Part shown: in pieces, positions 51,780 through 61,478 of the stretch | How positions within the stretch are numbered: the stretch's first letter is position 1 | How the letters are laid out: each line of letters starts with the position of its first letter | Assembly (NCBI GenBank): GCA_049323895.1 | Contig: JBMOKT010000013.1 | Location: forward strand, 508,049 to 572,048 | DNA: 64,000 bases | Direction of reading: 5' to 3' | From: JBMOKT01 sp049323895 | GTDB taxonomy: Bacteria; Bacillota; Peptococcia; Peptococcales; BICA1-8 | Made by a program: the position numbers and the translations under genes | Notes under the pieces: generated by a model | Told to the model about the DNA's origin: nothing | Seen by the model: only the letters and a program-made list of their open reading frames with translations | The model's database searches: none

Positions 51780-53477
51780 TCAGCTTACACCCAACTTATT
51801 CATCTTGTAATAAAGGGTACTGCGGGGAATACCAAGAATTTTGGCTGCTTTTGATTTATTGCCACCAGATCCGTCTAGGGCTTGGAGTATAACTTCTTTT
51901 TCAGCCTTTTCAGCAACATCCATTAAGGTGGAACCTTCATGATAGGAGTTTTTGAATTTTGTTAGCTTTAAAGATATAGGAAGATTTTCTTCAGTAATCT
52001 TATCGTTTTCTGCCATAATAACCATGCGCTCAATTACATTTCTCAATTCACGAATATTACCCGGCCATGCATAATTAAGAAAAATATTCATAACCTCCGG
52101 ATCGATCTGAACAATATTGCGATTATGGTAATTGCAAAATTCCCTGGTAAACAAATAAACCAGTTCAGGGATATCTTCTTTTCTTGTCCTCAATGGCGGT
52201 ATGTCTAGAGAAACCACATTAAGCCTATAGTATAAATCCTCTCGAAAGGTACCTTCCCTGATCATTTCCTCCAGATTGCGGTTGGTGGCAGCAATTACCC
52301 GTACATCTACTGCAATGGGCTCATTTCCGCCAACTCGGTAGAAACGTTTATTTTGCAAAACTCGCAGCAGCTTAACCTGCATTTCCGGCAGCAATTCACC
52401 AATTTCATCAAGAAAAATCGTCCCATTGTGAGCCAATTCAAATTTGCCAGGCTTTCCTTTTTTGTCAGCACCGGTAAAAGCTCCTGGTTGATATCCGAAT
52501 AATTCACTTTCAAAAAGTGTGGGAGGGACAGCTCCACAATTTATTACTATAAAAGGTTTGTCCCGTCTAGAACTATAACTATGGATGGATTCGGCAAAAA
52601 GTTCCTTGCCTGTTCCGCTCTCGCCCCTGATTAATACAACGGTATTTGTTGTAGCAACCTTTTTTGCTAAAACAATTACCTCCAGTAATTTTTTGCTATG
52701 ACCATGCAGCTTTCCAAAAGAATCGGATGGTCCACTGTATTTTTTAATTTCACTTTTCAGCAAATTAACCTGGGAGCTAGCTTTAGATAATTCATTATGC
52801 AAATTGACAGTTTCGGTAATATCCCGCTCAGAACACACGCTGCCCAAAATTGTTTCAGAATCATAGATTACGGGTCGGGCATTAATAAGCACATGGTTCT
52901 CTGGGCGGGGCTGATGGTATGCATCCCGAACCTCTTTTTTATTGACCACATTTGTTACAACCAAGCTGGAGAAAAATTGGGTGATTTTCCTGCCCATTAT
53001 TTTGGAGCAGGGTATCTGATACAATTCTTCAGCCCGCCGGTTCCAGCCAATAACGTTATTTTCCCGGTCGATTACGGTAATGGCTTCATCTACTGTATCC
53101 ATAAGGGTGGAAAGGTGACATTCCAAATGCAAAATCTCCTGCCAAAGTTTTTGGGCAATTGTATTCCCATCAATTATTCCAATAGGAACTCCTTCATCTA
53201 ATATTACTGCGATAGCATTTTTATTATTAGTATTGAAGGCTGCCAATAAATCCTTGACTGCAACTTCTGCTTTCATAGAAAAGCCGTTTATGGGCGTTTT
53301 TCTCTCAGGGAAATATACCTGCCACGTATCGTTAGGTGCAGGAGTCAAAACTGCCGCAAAATCGCCATCTCGAAACAAACATGTCAATTGAGCAGAATCC
53401 AGAGGAGCGTCTGATACTTTAACAGGCCCCAATATGATGTTTTTAACTTTTAACCCTTGGCTTGGACCAGTAAACAT
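51780..53477 (-). CDS. Sigma54-dependent transcriptional activator with PAS domain
   Basis: This 565-residue enhancer-binding protein has an N-terminal region with CBS-like character (about residues 70-110), a PAS domain (TVDEAITVIDRENNVIGWN), an AAA+ domain with Walker A GESGTGKE, the sigma54-contact loop GAFTGA and DEIGE, and a C-terminal Fis helix-turn-helix (NKSKAAKILGIPRSTLYYK). It should activate sigma54 promoters. The ATG at 53477 has GGGAGG eight bases upstream; the extension to 53498 overlaps that site. Its own promoter region contains the palindrome TGTCAGCTTTTTGACA, almost identical to one before the dehydrogenase operon. Confidence 0.92.
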   Translation of the reverse strand: MFTGPSQGLKVKNIILGPVKVSDAPLDSAQLTCLFRDGDFAAVLTPAPNDTWQVYFPERKTPINGFSMKAEVAVKDLLAAFNTNNKNAIAVILDEGVPIGIIDGNTIAQKLWQEILHLECHLSTLMDTVDEAITVIDRENNVIGWNRRAEELYQIPCSKIMGRKITQFFSSLVVTNVVNKKEVRDAYHQPRPENHVLINARPVIYDSETILGSVCSERDITETVNLHNELSKASSQVNLLKSEIKKYSGPSDSFGKLHGHSKKLLEVIVLAKKVATTNTVVLIRGESGTGKELFAESIHSYSSRRDKPFIVINCGAVPPTLFESELFGYQPGAFTGADKKGKPGKFELAHNGTIFLDEIGELLPEMQVKLLRVLQNKRFYRVGGNEPIAVDVRVIAATNRNLEEMIREGTFREDLYYRLNVVSLDIPPLRTRKEDIPELVYLFTREFCNYHNRNIVQIDPEVMNIFLNYAWPGNIRELRNVIERMVIMAENDKITEENLPISLKLTKFKNSYHEGSTLMDVAEKAEKEVILQALDGSGGNKSKAAKILGIPRSTLYYKMNKLGVS

Positions 53478-53523
53478 CAAGCATGCCTCCCAGACCACCT
53501 ATCTATCCAAATTATTAGGCAAG

Positions 53524-53539
53524 TGTCAGCTTTTTGACA
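53524..53539. promoter_or_regulatory. Activator palindrome upstream of the sigma54 activator gene
   Basis: TGTCAGCTTTTTGACA matches 14 of 16 bases of the site at 46896-46911 and has the same TAAA flank. It lies about 47 bases before the start codon, consistent with autoregulation. Confidence 0.7.
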
Positions 53540-53556
53540 TAAATGGGTGAAAAATA

Positions 53557-53585
53557 GCGCTCACTAAAAAAGACTTAGTGAGCGC
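53557..53585 (-). terminator. Terminator-like hairpin upstream of the activator gene
   Basis: On the minus strand GCGCTCACTAA pairs with TTAGTGAGCGC and is followed by TATTTTT. It may stop readthrough from the GntR operon. Confidence 0.7.
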
Positions 53586-53984
53586 CGTTGCTCTGAATAA
53601 GTACTAAAAAATACTCACTTTATGCATTTATTCTTGTTATATAACAATTTAAACTATTTTAAAGTTTTTTTCAATAGCCTTTTCATAAAAATACTGAATA
53701 CAATATATAACATATAAATATAAAATTGTGAATATTATAACATCTGAATGGAAAAATATTCTGAAATTTTATAAATTATATTTATAAAGAGCTGTAAACC
53801 CTTACTATGTATGAATTTGTCAGGCTAGGACTTTGTTCCTATTTGCACTAGCAACTTTTTAAGCTTTTTTAGGTTTTCATTAGTAAAGCAGGAAATCTTT
53901 TCCTAAATTTGAAAGATACAATGGCTAAATTTTTAAAAAATCTGTTATAAAACAGAATAAAATAAGTAATAAAAGTATTAACTA
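53586..53984. other. AT-rich intergenic region with nothing recognised
   Basis: No open frame, RNA or strong repeat was recognised in this roughly 400-base gap between the two operons. Confidence 0.4.
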
Positions 53985-54029
53985 TGCGAGAAAAGAACCA
54001 TGCTTGTTTCGCATGGTTCTTTTCTCGCA
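53985..54029 (-). terminator. Long hairpin terminator after the GntR gene
   Basis: A perfect 19-bp stem TGCGAGAAAAGAACCATGC with its complement and a 7-base loop follows directly after the GntR stop codon. The stem itself carries the T-rich tract. Confidence 0.8.
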
Positions 54030-54030
54030 A

Positions 54031-54699
54031 TTACTCACTAGATTTAAGGTTTTTAAGGAACGTATCCAGACCTTCGGACTGGTGCTGATACATAAGTTCC
54101 TCAGCCAATTTCGCTTGTCCTTGGGACATTGCTTTTATAATTGCCTTATGATCCTCAATAGATTTTAAATTTCTCTGGGGACTTATTGCAAATAAAGCTC
54201 TTGCCCTATCTGTCCGTGCCGTTAAGTCTTGAATCAACTTTTTTAACTGTCCATTTCCGGAATTATCATAAATTGTTTGGTGAAAGGTAATGTTTAATTT
54301 ACTGTATTGTCTAAAATCTTCCCTTTCAATGCACTTTTCCATTTTTTCCAGCTGTTGTTCCAAGTCACGAACCAGCTTGATATTCATGTTTTTTGTAGCC
54401 AAAAAGGTAGCATAAGCCTCAAGGGTTACACGAATATCACTTAATTCCTTAAAATCTCTTTCCGATAACTTAGTTACAATTACCTCACTATGAGCAGAGA
54501 CTTCCAAAAGACCTTCAGCCTCCAGAAGTTTTACTGCCTCTCGGACAGGAATGGCACTTACGCCTAAATCACCAGCAACTTTTCTGATAACGATTCTTTC
54601 GCCCGGCTTTAATTCGCCGGAAACAATTGCCTCTCGCAATGTTGCATATATCATTTCTGTTTTAGTCTTGGTTTGAATCGGTGTATGCAAATCTGCCAT
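54031..54699 (-). CDS. GntR-family (FadR/FCD type) regulator
   Basis: The 222-residue protein has a winged helix at the N-terminus (TLREAIVSGELKPGERIV, then VAGDLGVSAIPVREAVKLL) and an all-helical FCD domain (FKELSDIRVTLEAYATFLA, FHQTIYDNSGN) that binds a metal and a small carboxylate. It is the last gene of the transporter-AOR operon and is likely its regulator. A palindromic AT-rich motif upstream is similar to one before tctA. A GGAGGGTGAATT site precedes the ATG. Confidence 0.9.
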   Translation of the reverse strand: MADLHTPIQTKTKTEMIYATLREAIVSGELKPGERIVIRKVAGDLGVSAIPVREAVKLLEAEGLLEVSAHSEVIVTKLSERDFKELSDIRVTLEAYATFLATKNMNIKLVRDLEQQLEKMEKCIEREDFRQYSKLNITFHQTIYDNSGNGQLKKLIQDLTARTDRARALFAISPQRNLKSIEDHKAIIKAMSQGQAKLAEELMYQHQSEGLDTFLKNLKSSE

Positions 54700-54749
54700 A
54701 ATTCACCCTCCTTAGCAGCCTCTACTCTTTATTTGCAGCCAATACAATT

Positions 54750-54767
54750 AATATATTATATATCATT
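54750..54767. promoter_or_regulatory. Candidate GntR operator upstream of the regulator
   Basis: The reverse strand reads AATGATATATAATATATT. It shares GATATATxATATATTAA with the site at 63551-63575 upstream of tctA. Both regions are AT-rich, so chance similarity is possible. Confidence 0.45.
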
Positions 54768-54829
54768 CATTAATTCAACAATTTATACTCTTTTTTTGCA
54801 AATTACGATTATTTGTAAAGGTTAATCTA

Positions 54830-55030
54830 CTATAAACTTGTTAAAGGAAAGATAATCTTTATACAATCCTTGGGACAATCCATACGGCAGGCACCGCAGT
54901 ACCAGCATTCTTCCGGGTAAAGTACTTTGGGCATTCCTGTTTCTTCGTCCATAAAAATTAAATCACCTGGGCAGTTAATATCACACAACCCACAACCATT
55001 ACAAAGTTCTTCATCAATTAGAATAGCCAT
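54830..55030 (-). CDS. 2[4Fe-4S] ferredoxin, AprB-like
   Basis: This 66-residue ferredoxin has CNGCGLCDINCP and CWYCGACRMDCP, two 4Fe-4S motifs. The layout is like the N-terminal part of adenylylsulfate reductase beta subunit, and the AprA-like flavoprotein gene lies 24 bases upstream. It probably carries electrons for that flavoprotein. It lacks the C-terminal tail that AprB uses to wrap AprA. Confidence 0.87.
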   Translation of the reverse strand: MAILIDEELCNGCGLCDINCPGDLIFMDEETGMPKVLYPEECWYCGACRMDCPKDCIKIIFPLTSL

Positions 55031-55054
55031 ATTCTCTGTCTCCTTTCTAATTAA

Positions 55055-56743
55055 TTATAAGCTGCTTGGCTTAACCTTTTTAAACACAACCTGCCCATTT
55101 TCAAGTTTTTGATGGAGGGAGCAGTGCCATTCCTTCGAACTGTCCGGAAAATCGCCCCTATAATGGGATAACCCAAAACGACTCTCTTCCCTTTCCAGAG
55201 CACCACGTACTACTGACTGGGATATCTCCAATAAATCCCTGAATTCATATAATCTCATCAACTCATGAAGATTGCAAGCAGATGCAGAAGGCAGATAACT
55301 TGCCAGCTTCTCAAGTTCTTCCTTGGCAGTTTCTAAACCTTTTTTAGTACGTCCAACACCCACATAGAGAGTCATCACCTGGCGTAATTTTTCCTCCAGC
55401 TCGCAGGGTTTAAAACCACCTTGATTATTTAAGTACTTATAGAGGTTGTCAGAAATAGTTTTTATGTTGTCATTGTTTAATTCTAATTTCCCTCCGCCGC
55501 CGTTTAAAACAAACTTCGCTGCTTCTTCACCAGATGTAACGCCTACGCACATTGAGCCGGAAAGGCTTCCTACAGCAACAGTAGATGCACCTCCTGCAAA
55601 AAGACCAGGTACTGTTGTTTCACAGTTAGGAGTAATATATATGCCGCTGACAGAACCTAGGAAAGCAGGGTGCTGCCCTTCGGAAATCTGCACCTCCATG
55701 AGATCATTTCTTACGTCTACACCCTTTTGTTCGCAATAGTCGAGGAAAGTATTCTTATCTACAGGAAGCAGGTTATTGATCAGATGATCTAAATCCTCAT
55801 CAGACAAATGACGCAAATCAAAGTAACAAGGTCCTCTTCCTTCTTTGATTTCCCAGTAAACTCCCCAGGGCATTATCCAGCGGGGGCCTTTTTCACCCTT
55901 TTCATGATACTTATATAGGAACCGTTCACCCATTCCATTAACAATATACCCTCCCATACCTACAATGGCATTTAAGGCAGAGGCACTGAAGTTAACCGGA
56001 GTTAGGGTGTAATTAACAAATTCCATATTCTTAATTTCTGCTCCGGCCCTGAAGGACATAGCTTGAGCTCCACCATTATTATATGGACTGTGCCAGCTGT
56101 TAAAGGGCATACCAGCCTGGTTATTATACAATCTTGTAGTATTTCCTGTAGCAACAATTGTCGCTTTTGCTAAAAATACATAAAAGTCACCTTGACGAAT
56201 ATCAAAACCTACTGCCCCAACAACTCCTGTTTCATTAACAACTAAATCTATAATATTAATGCGGCGGAAAAATTTAACACCTATTTTAGCCGCTTCTTTG
56301 CTTATTGTAGGTTTGAGATTTCTACCATCGAAGTTGATAAAATATTCACCGGGCTGACCAAAAGATCCCGTTCTAATATAAGCATCATTCTCTATATCCT
56401 CCTTCATGGGGATTCCAAGTTCCTCCAAATATGCAAGAAGGTTCTTAATCTTAGATAAATATACCTTGGGTGGAATGTTCATATCTACCAGACCTTGAGT
56501 CAAGCGGTGATACCAGGTCATAAAAGCTTCCGGCGTATCCCACTCAGGACCTGTATCTAACACTGCAAGGAAATGGTCATTTCCTGCTGCACCACATCCA
56601 CTGCGGTCGATACCCGCTTTGTCTACCAGAGCTACTTCAAGTCCCTGCCTTCTGGCAGCTAAAGCCGCCATAGTACCTGCAGATCCTCCCCCCACGATCA
56701 AAACATCGGTTTCTATTACTTTTTGTTTTACATCAAGGTTCAT
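55055..56743 (-). CDS. Fumarate reductase/AprA-type FAD flavoprotein
   Basis: The 562-residue protein has the FAD motif VLIVGGGSAGTMAALAAR, a DRSGCGAAGNDH segment, PFNSWHSPYNNGGAQAMSF, and PGLFAGGASTVAVGS near the C-terminus, like the alpha subunit of adenylylsulfate reductase and related fumarate reductase-type flavoproteins. Whether it acts on APS, or on an organic acid, cannot be told; the operon has no sulfate activation gene, so an organic substrate is more likely. The ATG at 56743 has GGAGGTG upstream. A small ferredoxin gene follows. Confidence 0.85.
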   Translation of the reverse strand: MNLDVKQKVIETDVLIVGGGSAGTMAALAARRQGLEVALVDKAGIDRSGCGAAGNDHFLAVLDTGPEWDTPEAFMTWYHRLTQGLVDMNIPPKVYLSKIKNLLAYLEELGIPMKEDIENDAYIRTGSFGQPGEYFINFDGRNLKPTISKEAAKIGVKFFRRINIIDLVVNETGVVGAVGFDIRQGDFYVFLAKATIVATGNTTRLYNNQAGMPFNSWHSPYNNGGAQAMSFRAGAEIKNMEFVNYTLTPVNFSASALNAIVGMGGYIVNGMGERFLYKYHEKGEKGPRWIMPWGVYWEIKEGRGPCYFDLRHLSDEDLDHLINNLLPVDKNTFLDYCEQKGVDVRNDLMEVQISEGQHPAFLGSVSGIYITPNCETTVPGLFAGGASTVAVGSLSGSMCVGVTSGEEAAKFVLNGGGGKLELNNDNIKTISDNLYKYLNNQGGFKPCELEEKLRQVMTLYVGVGRTKKGLETAKEELEKLASYLPSASACNLHELMRLYEFRDLLEISQSVVRGALEREESRFGLSHYRGDFPDSSKEWHCSLHQKLENGQVVFKKVKPSSL

Positions 56744-56782
56744 TAAAAGCACCTCCATTTTTGTCAGTTAAAAATCAAAGAA

Positions 56783-57901
56783 TTAATCAATTTTTTCTAA
56801 AATATGAATGCCCCCACCAGCACGATCCGTTGTATACATAACTCCATTCTTCTCAACGTATACATCAGTTGTCTGGATAGCTTTCACTCCAGGTGGATCT
56901 TCAGGTATAAAGCTGTCAACTTCTACGGGATTAGAGGGATTGGAAATATCCACAACCCTTAATCCTGCATTATTATAAGTAACAAAGATTATCTCTTCAC
57001 TCTGGAAAGAGCCGGGCCAGTTTTCATGCAGGTTATGGGGTCCAAAGCGAAGACCTTTGCTGCAGAAGTCGCCCTGGGGTACAGGGAATTTTGAAATAAT
57101 CTTTGGTTCTTTCTCGTTGCGTATATCTACTACTCTTACATATTTAGTCGGCTCTTGGCAATTGTCCCGAGTGGACTCATCAGTCACAATAAGCAGACCT
57201 CTTCCTGGCAAAGGAAGTGCTGTATGGGTACATCTTCCATTTTCAGGAGCCCACATCAAGTTACTAACTGTTTTGATATTTGACATATCACTGACATCTA
57301 AAATATACATTCCGGCATCCCAGACGCCGGCATAAGCCCTGTTGCCATGAGGTATTGCATGGTGCAGCTTGCATTTCAAGTCATCAGGCCAAAAAGGGGT
57401 CTCCCCACCTGCCTTCCACTGTCCCGGCAGCCACCAACGTCCCACCTGCAAAGGGTTTTCAGGGCTGCTCATATCAAAAACCAACAGCATCCTGTCAAGG
57501 AAACCATCAGGGACTGCTGTTACATAGGCATATTTGCCACCAAAAAAGGTAGTTCGGTGTACTCCCATGCCTCCTACATTATAATGGCATATCTCCTTTG
57601 GTTCTCTCGGGTTTTGAAGGGAAAATACAGAAAATCCTACCCTTTCAGCCTTCTCAGCTCCCCGCTGTTCATAGTTGACAAATAAGTAGTCATCTACTAT
57701 CTGTACCTTAGGAGACATCGTATTGGCATAACCCGGCAATTCACCTACAACCTGCGGATTTCGCGGGTCCTTAATGTCTACAATACTGGTACCTTTGCCT
57801 GGAGTTAAGTGTCCTACATAAAGCCAATTCTTATAGGGCATGCTCTGCATCGTTTTGCCGAAACCGTTCAAGTCTGTATGACCTAACAGTCTAATAGTCA
57901 T
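56783..57901 (-). CDS. LVIVD-repeat beta-propeller protein
   Basis: The 372-residue protein contains several repeats of the type YLFVNY..., FSVFSLQNPREPKEI, LLVFDMSSPENPLQV, MYILDVSDMSNIKTV and LRVVDISNPSNPVEV, each a blade of a beta-propeller. It has no signal peptide, so it is probably cytoplasmic. Its start codon overlaps the AOR stop by one base, so it is translationally coupled to AOR. Such propellers may serve as scaffolds or bind substrate. Function is unknown. Confidence 0.8.
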   Translation of the reverse strand: MTIRLLGHTDLNGFGKTMQSMPYKNWLYVGHLTPGKGTSIVDIKDPRNPQVVGELPGYANTMSPKVQIVDDYLFVNYEQRGAEKAERVGFSVFSLQNPREPKEICHYNVGGMGVHRTTFFGGKYAYVTAVPDGFLDRMLLVFDMSSPENPLQVGRWWLPGQWKAGGETPFWPDDLKCKLHHAIPHGNRAYAGVWDAGMYILDVSDMSNIKTVSNLMWAPENGRCTHTALPLPGRGLLIVTDESTRDNCQEPTKYVRVVDIRNEKEPKIISKFPVPQGDFCSKGLRFGPHNLHENWPGSFQSEEIIFVTYNNAGLRVVDISNPSNPVEVDSFIPEDPPGVKAIQTTDVYVEKNGVMYTTDRAGGGIHILEKID

Positions 57902-59721
57902 TAAACATCTTTCCTTTCCCTGTAAAAACTGCTCTCCAGATGTTTTTGTATTATGGGTACTGTAAATTCTAGTCCAATATTTGTTAGGTGCTCTATTTTG
58001 GGAACACCATTTTCATCACAACCTCGTTTTTCATACCACTTCTTTCTATCAGCTAAAAACTTTTCTAAGGGGTAAACCGACCCGGCTTTTTTGCCTTTTG
58101 TTAAAGGTTCTGTATGAACCCTTTCAGGCAAAACATCATCCTTAACAGGTATGACTCCTTCCCGAATGTTGTATGCCCTAGCTAACAAGAGCATCCTCTC
58201 GCCAATTAAATCCCATTCAGATAGTTCTATATCCCAGCCCATAATTGACTGCAATAAATCCATGTATAATTGGGGAGGAACCAACCGCCTCTGCCAAGAA
58301 CACACTGTTAAAGAATCAGCAATCGCTCTTTGGTTTTGCTCATCTATGTCACCGCCATAATGATGACACGGTCCGCGGTCTGAAATCGCATACTGTAGTC
58401 CTTTTTTATTACCACCTTGTGGAACAAATGCTGGAAATTCCAGCCCTTTACTATGCATGGCCAGTTTTTCAGCACCATTGCCAATAATTTCAGCGGCTTT
58501 TTTCACCCCATTAGCTAAAATATCACCGATTCCTTCTCTTTTCAGAATCTTGGACCATAAAACTAACACAGCCTCTACATTGCCCCATTCAAGGTTTAAT
58601 CCATGTAAATCTTTGGAGGTCAAGATTCTTTTTTCAAAACATTCCATAGCAAATCCGGTAACGTTTCCTAATGAATTAGCATCAAGTCCCTGTTCATCAG
58701 CCCAGCGGCTTAAATAAACCATTGCCCCTAAATCACCTATCTTACATCCAGGACCTATGTTAGCAGTTGATTCAAAATCCGGACAGACTACATTTCCTTG
58801 AAATGCACCTTCTCTAATAATTCCGACTTTCATACATCCTAGTGGACAATTAAAACAAGATCGCGATTTGGCTGCATAGCGCAAATCAAATTTCAAACCA
58901 CCTATTTCATCAATATCCTTACAAGTGCCCTCTTGGTAATTTTTAACCACTAATCTTCCTTCGTCGGAATGATCTATCATATTTATTAAGTTGCCGTAAC
59001 GAGTCAATTCATATCCTCGAGGATGGTCAGTACGATTTTTCAGGAGAACATCTTCTAGTTCCTGCCGTACTTTCCATGTTCTTATAGGATCAAAAACTCT
59101 TGCTTGCTTTCTACCCCTAACAGCAATAGCTTTAAGACCTTTGGCACCCCAGACAGTTCCTGATCCACAACGTGCAGCAGCTCGAAACTGTTCCTGCTGA
59201 ATAGATGCAAAGGGTATTAAATTTTCTCCTCCAGGGCCTATTGCCAAGACCCGTATATTTAAGTCTTTAGCTTCTTTACAAATTTGCTCCTGGGTTTGCC
59301 AGGTTGTTAAGCCCCATAAATGTCCGGCATCCTTAATCTCGATAAAATCATCATTTATTACAAGATAAACGGGCTTAAAAGATTTCCCTTTAAGAATTAT
59401 TCCATCATAACCTGCATATTTAAGTTCTGCGCCCCACTGGGCCCCAGTTACTGAAAAACCTATTGTGTTACCTGTTGCAGGGGATTTAAAGGTGAAGCAG
59501 GTGTGAGCACCACCATGGACAATTCCTGTTAAAGGTCCTGTAAGTATATACATTTCTGCTTCCGGTGCCAAGGGGTCATAACCTGCACCTGTTCTTTCCC
59601 AAAGAAGCTTTGTGCCTAATCCCCGACCACCAAGATAATCTCTAACCCAACTGGGAGGTAGCTCAATAGTATCTATTTTACCCTTTGTCAAATCAACTTC
59701 CAGCACTTTAAAAGGTTGCAT
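57901..59721 (-). CDS. Tungsten aldehyde:ferredoxin oxidoreductase
   Basis: This 606-residue protein is a classic AOR-family enzyme. It has GGRGLGTKLLW near residue 31, GSGTVWGAKGLKAIAV near 186, and the 4Fe-4S cysteines Cys289, 292 and 296 (CFNCPLGC) with the distal Cys474. It would interconvert an aldehyde and carboxylate, using ferredoxin and the tungsten pterin cofactor. A polyferredoxin gene precedes it by 11 bases, as in the AorAB arrangement, and the LVIVD gene overlaps its stop. Its substrate is presumably the carboxylate imported by the adjacent transporter, which is an inference from position. Confidence 0.92.
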   Translation of the reverse strand: MQPFKVLEVDLTKGKIDTIELPPSWVRDYLGGRGLGTKLLWERTGAGYDPLAPEAEMYILTGPLTGIVHGGAHTCFTFKSPATGNTIGFSVTGAQWGAELKYAGYDGIILKGKSFKPVYLVINDDFIEIKDAGHLWGLTTWQTQEQICKEAKDLNIRVLAIGPGGENLIPFASIQQEQFRAAARCGSGTVWGAKGLKAIAVRGRKQARVFDPIRTWKVRQELEDVLLKNRTDHPRGYELTRYGNLINMIDHSDEGRLVVKNYQEGTCKDIDEIGGLKFDLRYAAKSRSCFNCPLGCMKVGIIREGAFQGNVVCPDFESTANIGPGCKIGDLGAMVYLSRWADEQGLDANSLGNVTGFAMECFEKRILTSKDLHGLNLEWGNVEAVLVLWSKILKREGIGDILANGVKKAAEIIGNGAEKLAMHSKGLEFPAFVPQGGNKKGLQYAISDRGPCHHYGGDIDEQNQRAIADSLTVCSWQRRLVPPQLYMDLLQSIMGWDIELSEWDLIGERMLLLARAYNIREGVIPVKDDVLPERVHTEPLTKGKKAGSVYPLEKFLADRKKWYEKRGCDENGVPKIEHLTNIGLEFTVPIIQKHLESSFYRERKDV

Positions 59722-59732
59722 GATATCACCTA

Positions 59733-60263
59733 TTATTTAATGTCATTACGGCCATATATCTTAAATATTAGATTCTCGGCAATGTCTTCGACCGTTCGAT
59801 TAAAATGTTTACTGTCAAAACATGGATCTTTATTAAATGCTAATGCTTGAGGTCCGCAAGCTTTAACACACGCAGGATCTCCATCACACAAATCACAAAA
59901 GAGTGGCACTTTTTGCTGTGGATGATAAGTAACAGTTTGGGCAGGACAAGCTTTGGCACAGCCTTTACATTGAACACCCTTAGCCCTTAAACATTTTTTA
60001 TCATCTACTATTACTACGCCACTTTGGGGGTTAAAACTTAAGGCTTGTATTTTGGGCGGACAGGCAGCAACACAAGGATGGTCTGCACACTGATGACAAG
60101 ATATAGGGATATCCAAGGGACCGTTACCTACCTGTAATACTTTTATCCGGGAAGCTTCCGGCCACAGTGTATTTTCCTTCTTTATAGAACATGCCGTCTG
60201 GCAGGCCCGACAGCCAGTACATTGTTCATAACGAACATTTATTCTGCCCAGCATCTCTAACAT
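59733..60263 (-). CDS. AOR-associated polyferredoxin (AorA/HycB-like)
   Basis: The 176-residue protein holds four Fe-S binding sets: CTGCRACQTAC, CHQCADHPCVAAC, CLRAKGVQCKGCAKAC and CDLCDGDPACVKAC. This is the HycB/AorA type that joins AOR to other electron carriers. It directly precedes the AOR gene. The start is uncertain: ATG at 60263, or the ATG three codons later, which has AAGG at a better distance. It is cytoplasmic. Confidence 0.9.
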   Translation of the reverse strand: MLEMLGRINVRYEQCTGCRACQTACSIKKENTLWPEASRIKVLQVGNGPLDIPISCHQCADHPCVAACPPKIQALSFNPQSGVVIVDDKKCLRAKGVQCKGCAKACPAQTVTYHPQQKVPLFCDLCDGDPACVKACGPQALAFNKDPCFDSKHFNRTVEDIAENLIFKIYGRNDIK

Positions 60264-60279
60264 CCTTTATTTTAGTAAT

Positions 60280-60306
60280 TTGGGGGCTGGGTAATCCAGC
60301 CCCCAA
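60280..60306 (-). other. Intercistronic hairpin between tctC and the polyferredoxin gene
   Basis: TTGGGGGCTGG pairs with CCAGCCCCCAA around GTAAT. The minus strand continues AAATTACT, without a T run, so it is more likely a processing or stabilising hairpin than a full terminator. Confidence 0.75.
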
Positions 60307-60323
60307 TGTCCATTGGTATTTTT

Positions 60324-61376
60324 TTATTTAATAGAAGCTACCGCTTCTTTAAGTGTTGGTTTAATCTTTTCTGCACCTGCAGCTAATTCATTAACTTTTT
60401 CCTGAAGCTTTGCTCCGTCCATTGCTGTAATTGGGTTATTAGCTTGTTTTGCTTTTTCTATTAACTCTGGGTCTGATAAAGCTTTACTTATCGCTGTTCT
60501 CAGTTCCTCAGTGGCTTTTTGATCCATATTGGGGGGTCCAAAGAAAGTACGATGTGCTTCAATCATATTTGTCAAAACCAACATAAACTCTTTATTTTCA
60601 CCAGAAGTAAGTTCTAAAGCTGTTGGAACATCAGGATATTCTTTAACTCTTTCAGAAGCAAACATCAATAATGGTTTTTTATCTCCAGCCTTAATCATAG
60701 GATCAGCGTCACCTAAAGCGGTAATATGTCCATCACCTTCACCTTTAATTACTGCCAAAGCTGTGTCTGCGTTGCCTTCATAACCGGTGATTTGAACTAA
60801 TTCGAAACCAAAGGATTTTGCCATAACCGCCGCTGTAAAGAAGTCCTCATCCATACCCTGGGAAGGGAATTTGATTGGTCTTCCGGCCTTTGCTAAATCT
60901 TCAATTTTGTTAAATGGAGACTTTCCTCCTACTGCGAATACTCTAGGTTCAGTAGATGCACGACCAAGATAAGTAAGCTCAGTAGCTTTGAATTGAACAC
61001 CTTCCGCGCCAGACAAATCAGCAAGAAGTATAGATGGGAAACTTGTAAAAGCGATTGTTAAACCGTCTGGTTTTGACTGCCAGAGTTGGTTTGTACCAAC
61101 TACTCCACCAGCACCTACTATATTCTTGACAGTAATTTTTGCACCTGGATAATGCTTTTCAATATAAGGAACTATCATTCTAGCGTAGGTATCCATACCT
61201 TTACCGGGGCTATTGGGGACTATTAGAGTAATATCTTTGTTCTCAACCTTTGCAGGTTCAGATGCAGCAGGCTCATTTTTCTTAGCCGGCTCTTGTGCCT
61301 TTTGGCCGCAGCCTGCTACCAGGGATACCATTAATAAAACTGCCAGTAAAACTAACAAACCTTTCTTTTTAAACAT
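60324..61376 (-). CDS. tctC: Tripartite tricarboxylate transporter substrate-binding lipoprotein (TctC-like)
   Basis: This 350-residue protein begins with a signal peptide ending VAGC, so it is a lipoprotein. The mature part starts after an Ala/Pro/Lys linker with ITLIVPNSPGKGMDTYARMI, then IVGAGGVVGTNQL, the Bug/TctC fold, which binds carboxylates between two lobes. It feeds TctA and TctB. It is the third gene of the operon. The ligand is unknown; Bug proteins bind many mono-, di- and tricarboxylates and aromatic acids. Confidence 0.9.
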   Translation of the reverse strand: MFKKKGLLVLLAVLLMVSLVAGCGQKAQEPAKKNEPAASEPAKVENKDITLIVPNSPGKGMDTYARMIVPYIEKHYPGAKITVKNIVGAGGVVGTNQLWQSKPDGLTIAFTSFPSILLADLSGAEGVQFKATELTYLGRASTEPRVFAVGGKSPFNKIEDLAKAGRPIKFPSQGMDEDFFTAAVMAKSFGFELVQITGYEGNADTALAVIKGEGDGHITALGDADPMIKAGDKKPLLMFASERVKEYPDVPTALELTSGENKEFMLVLTNMIEAHRTFFGPPNMDQKATEELRTAISKALSDPELIEKAKQANNPITAMDGAKLQEKVNELAAGAEKIKPTLKEAVASIK

Positions 61377-61478
61377 AATTCATACTCCTCTCCCATTTCA
61401 TTTCCTTATCATTTTTAAAAAGCTTGATGCAAAATTTACATAATTAGTTGCCACATCCCCCCTTAAAATCGAAAAGTT

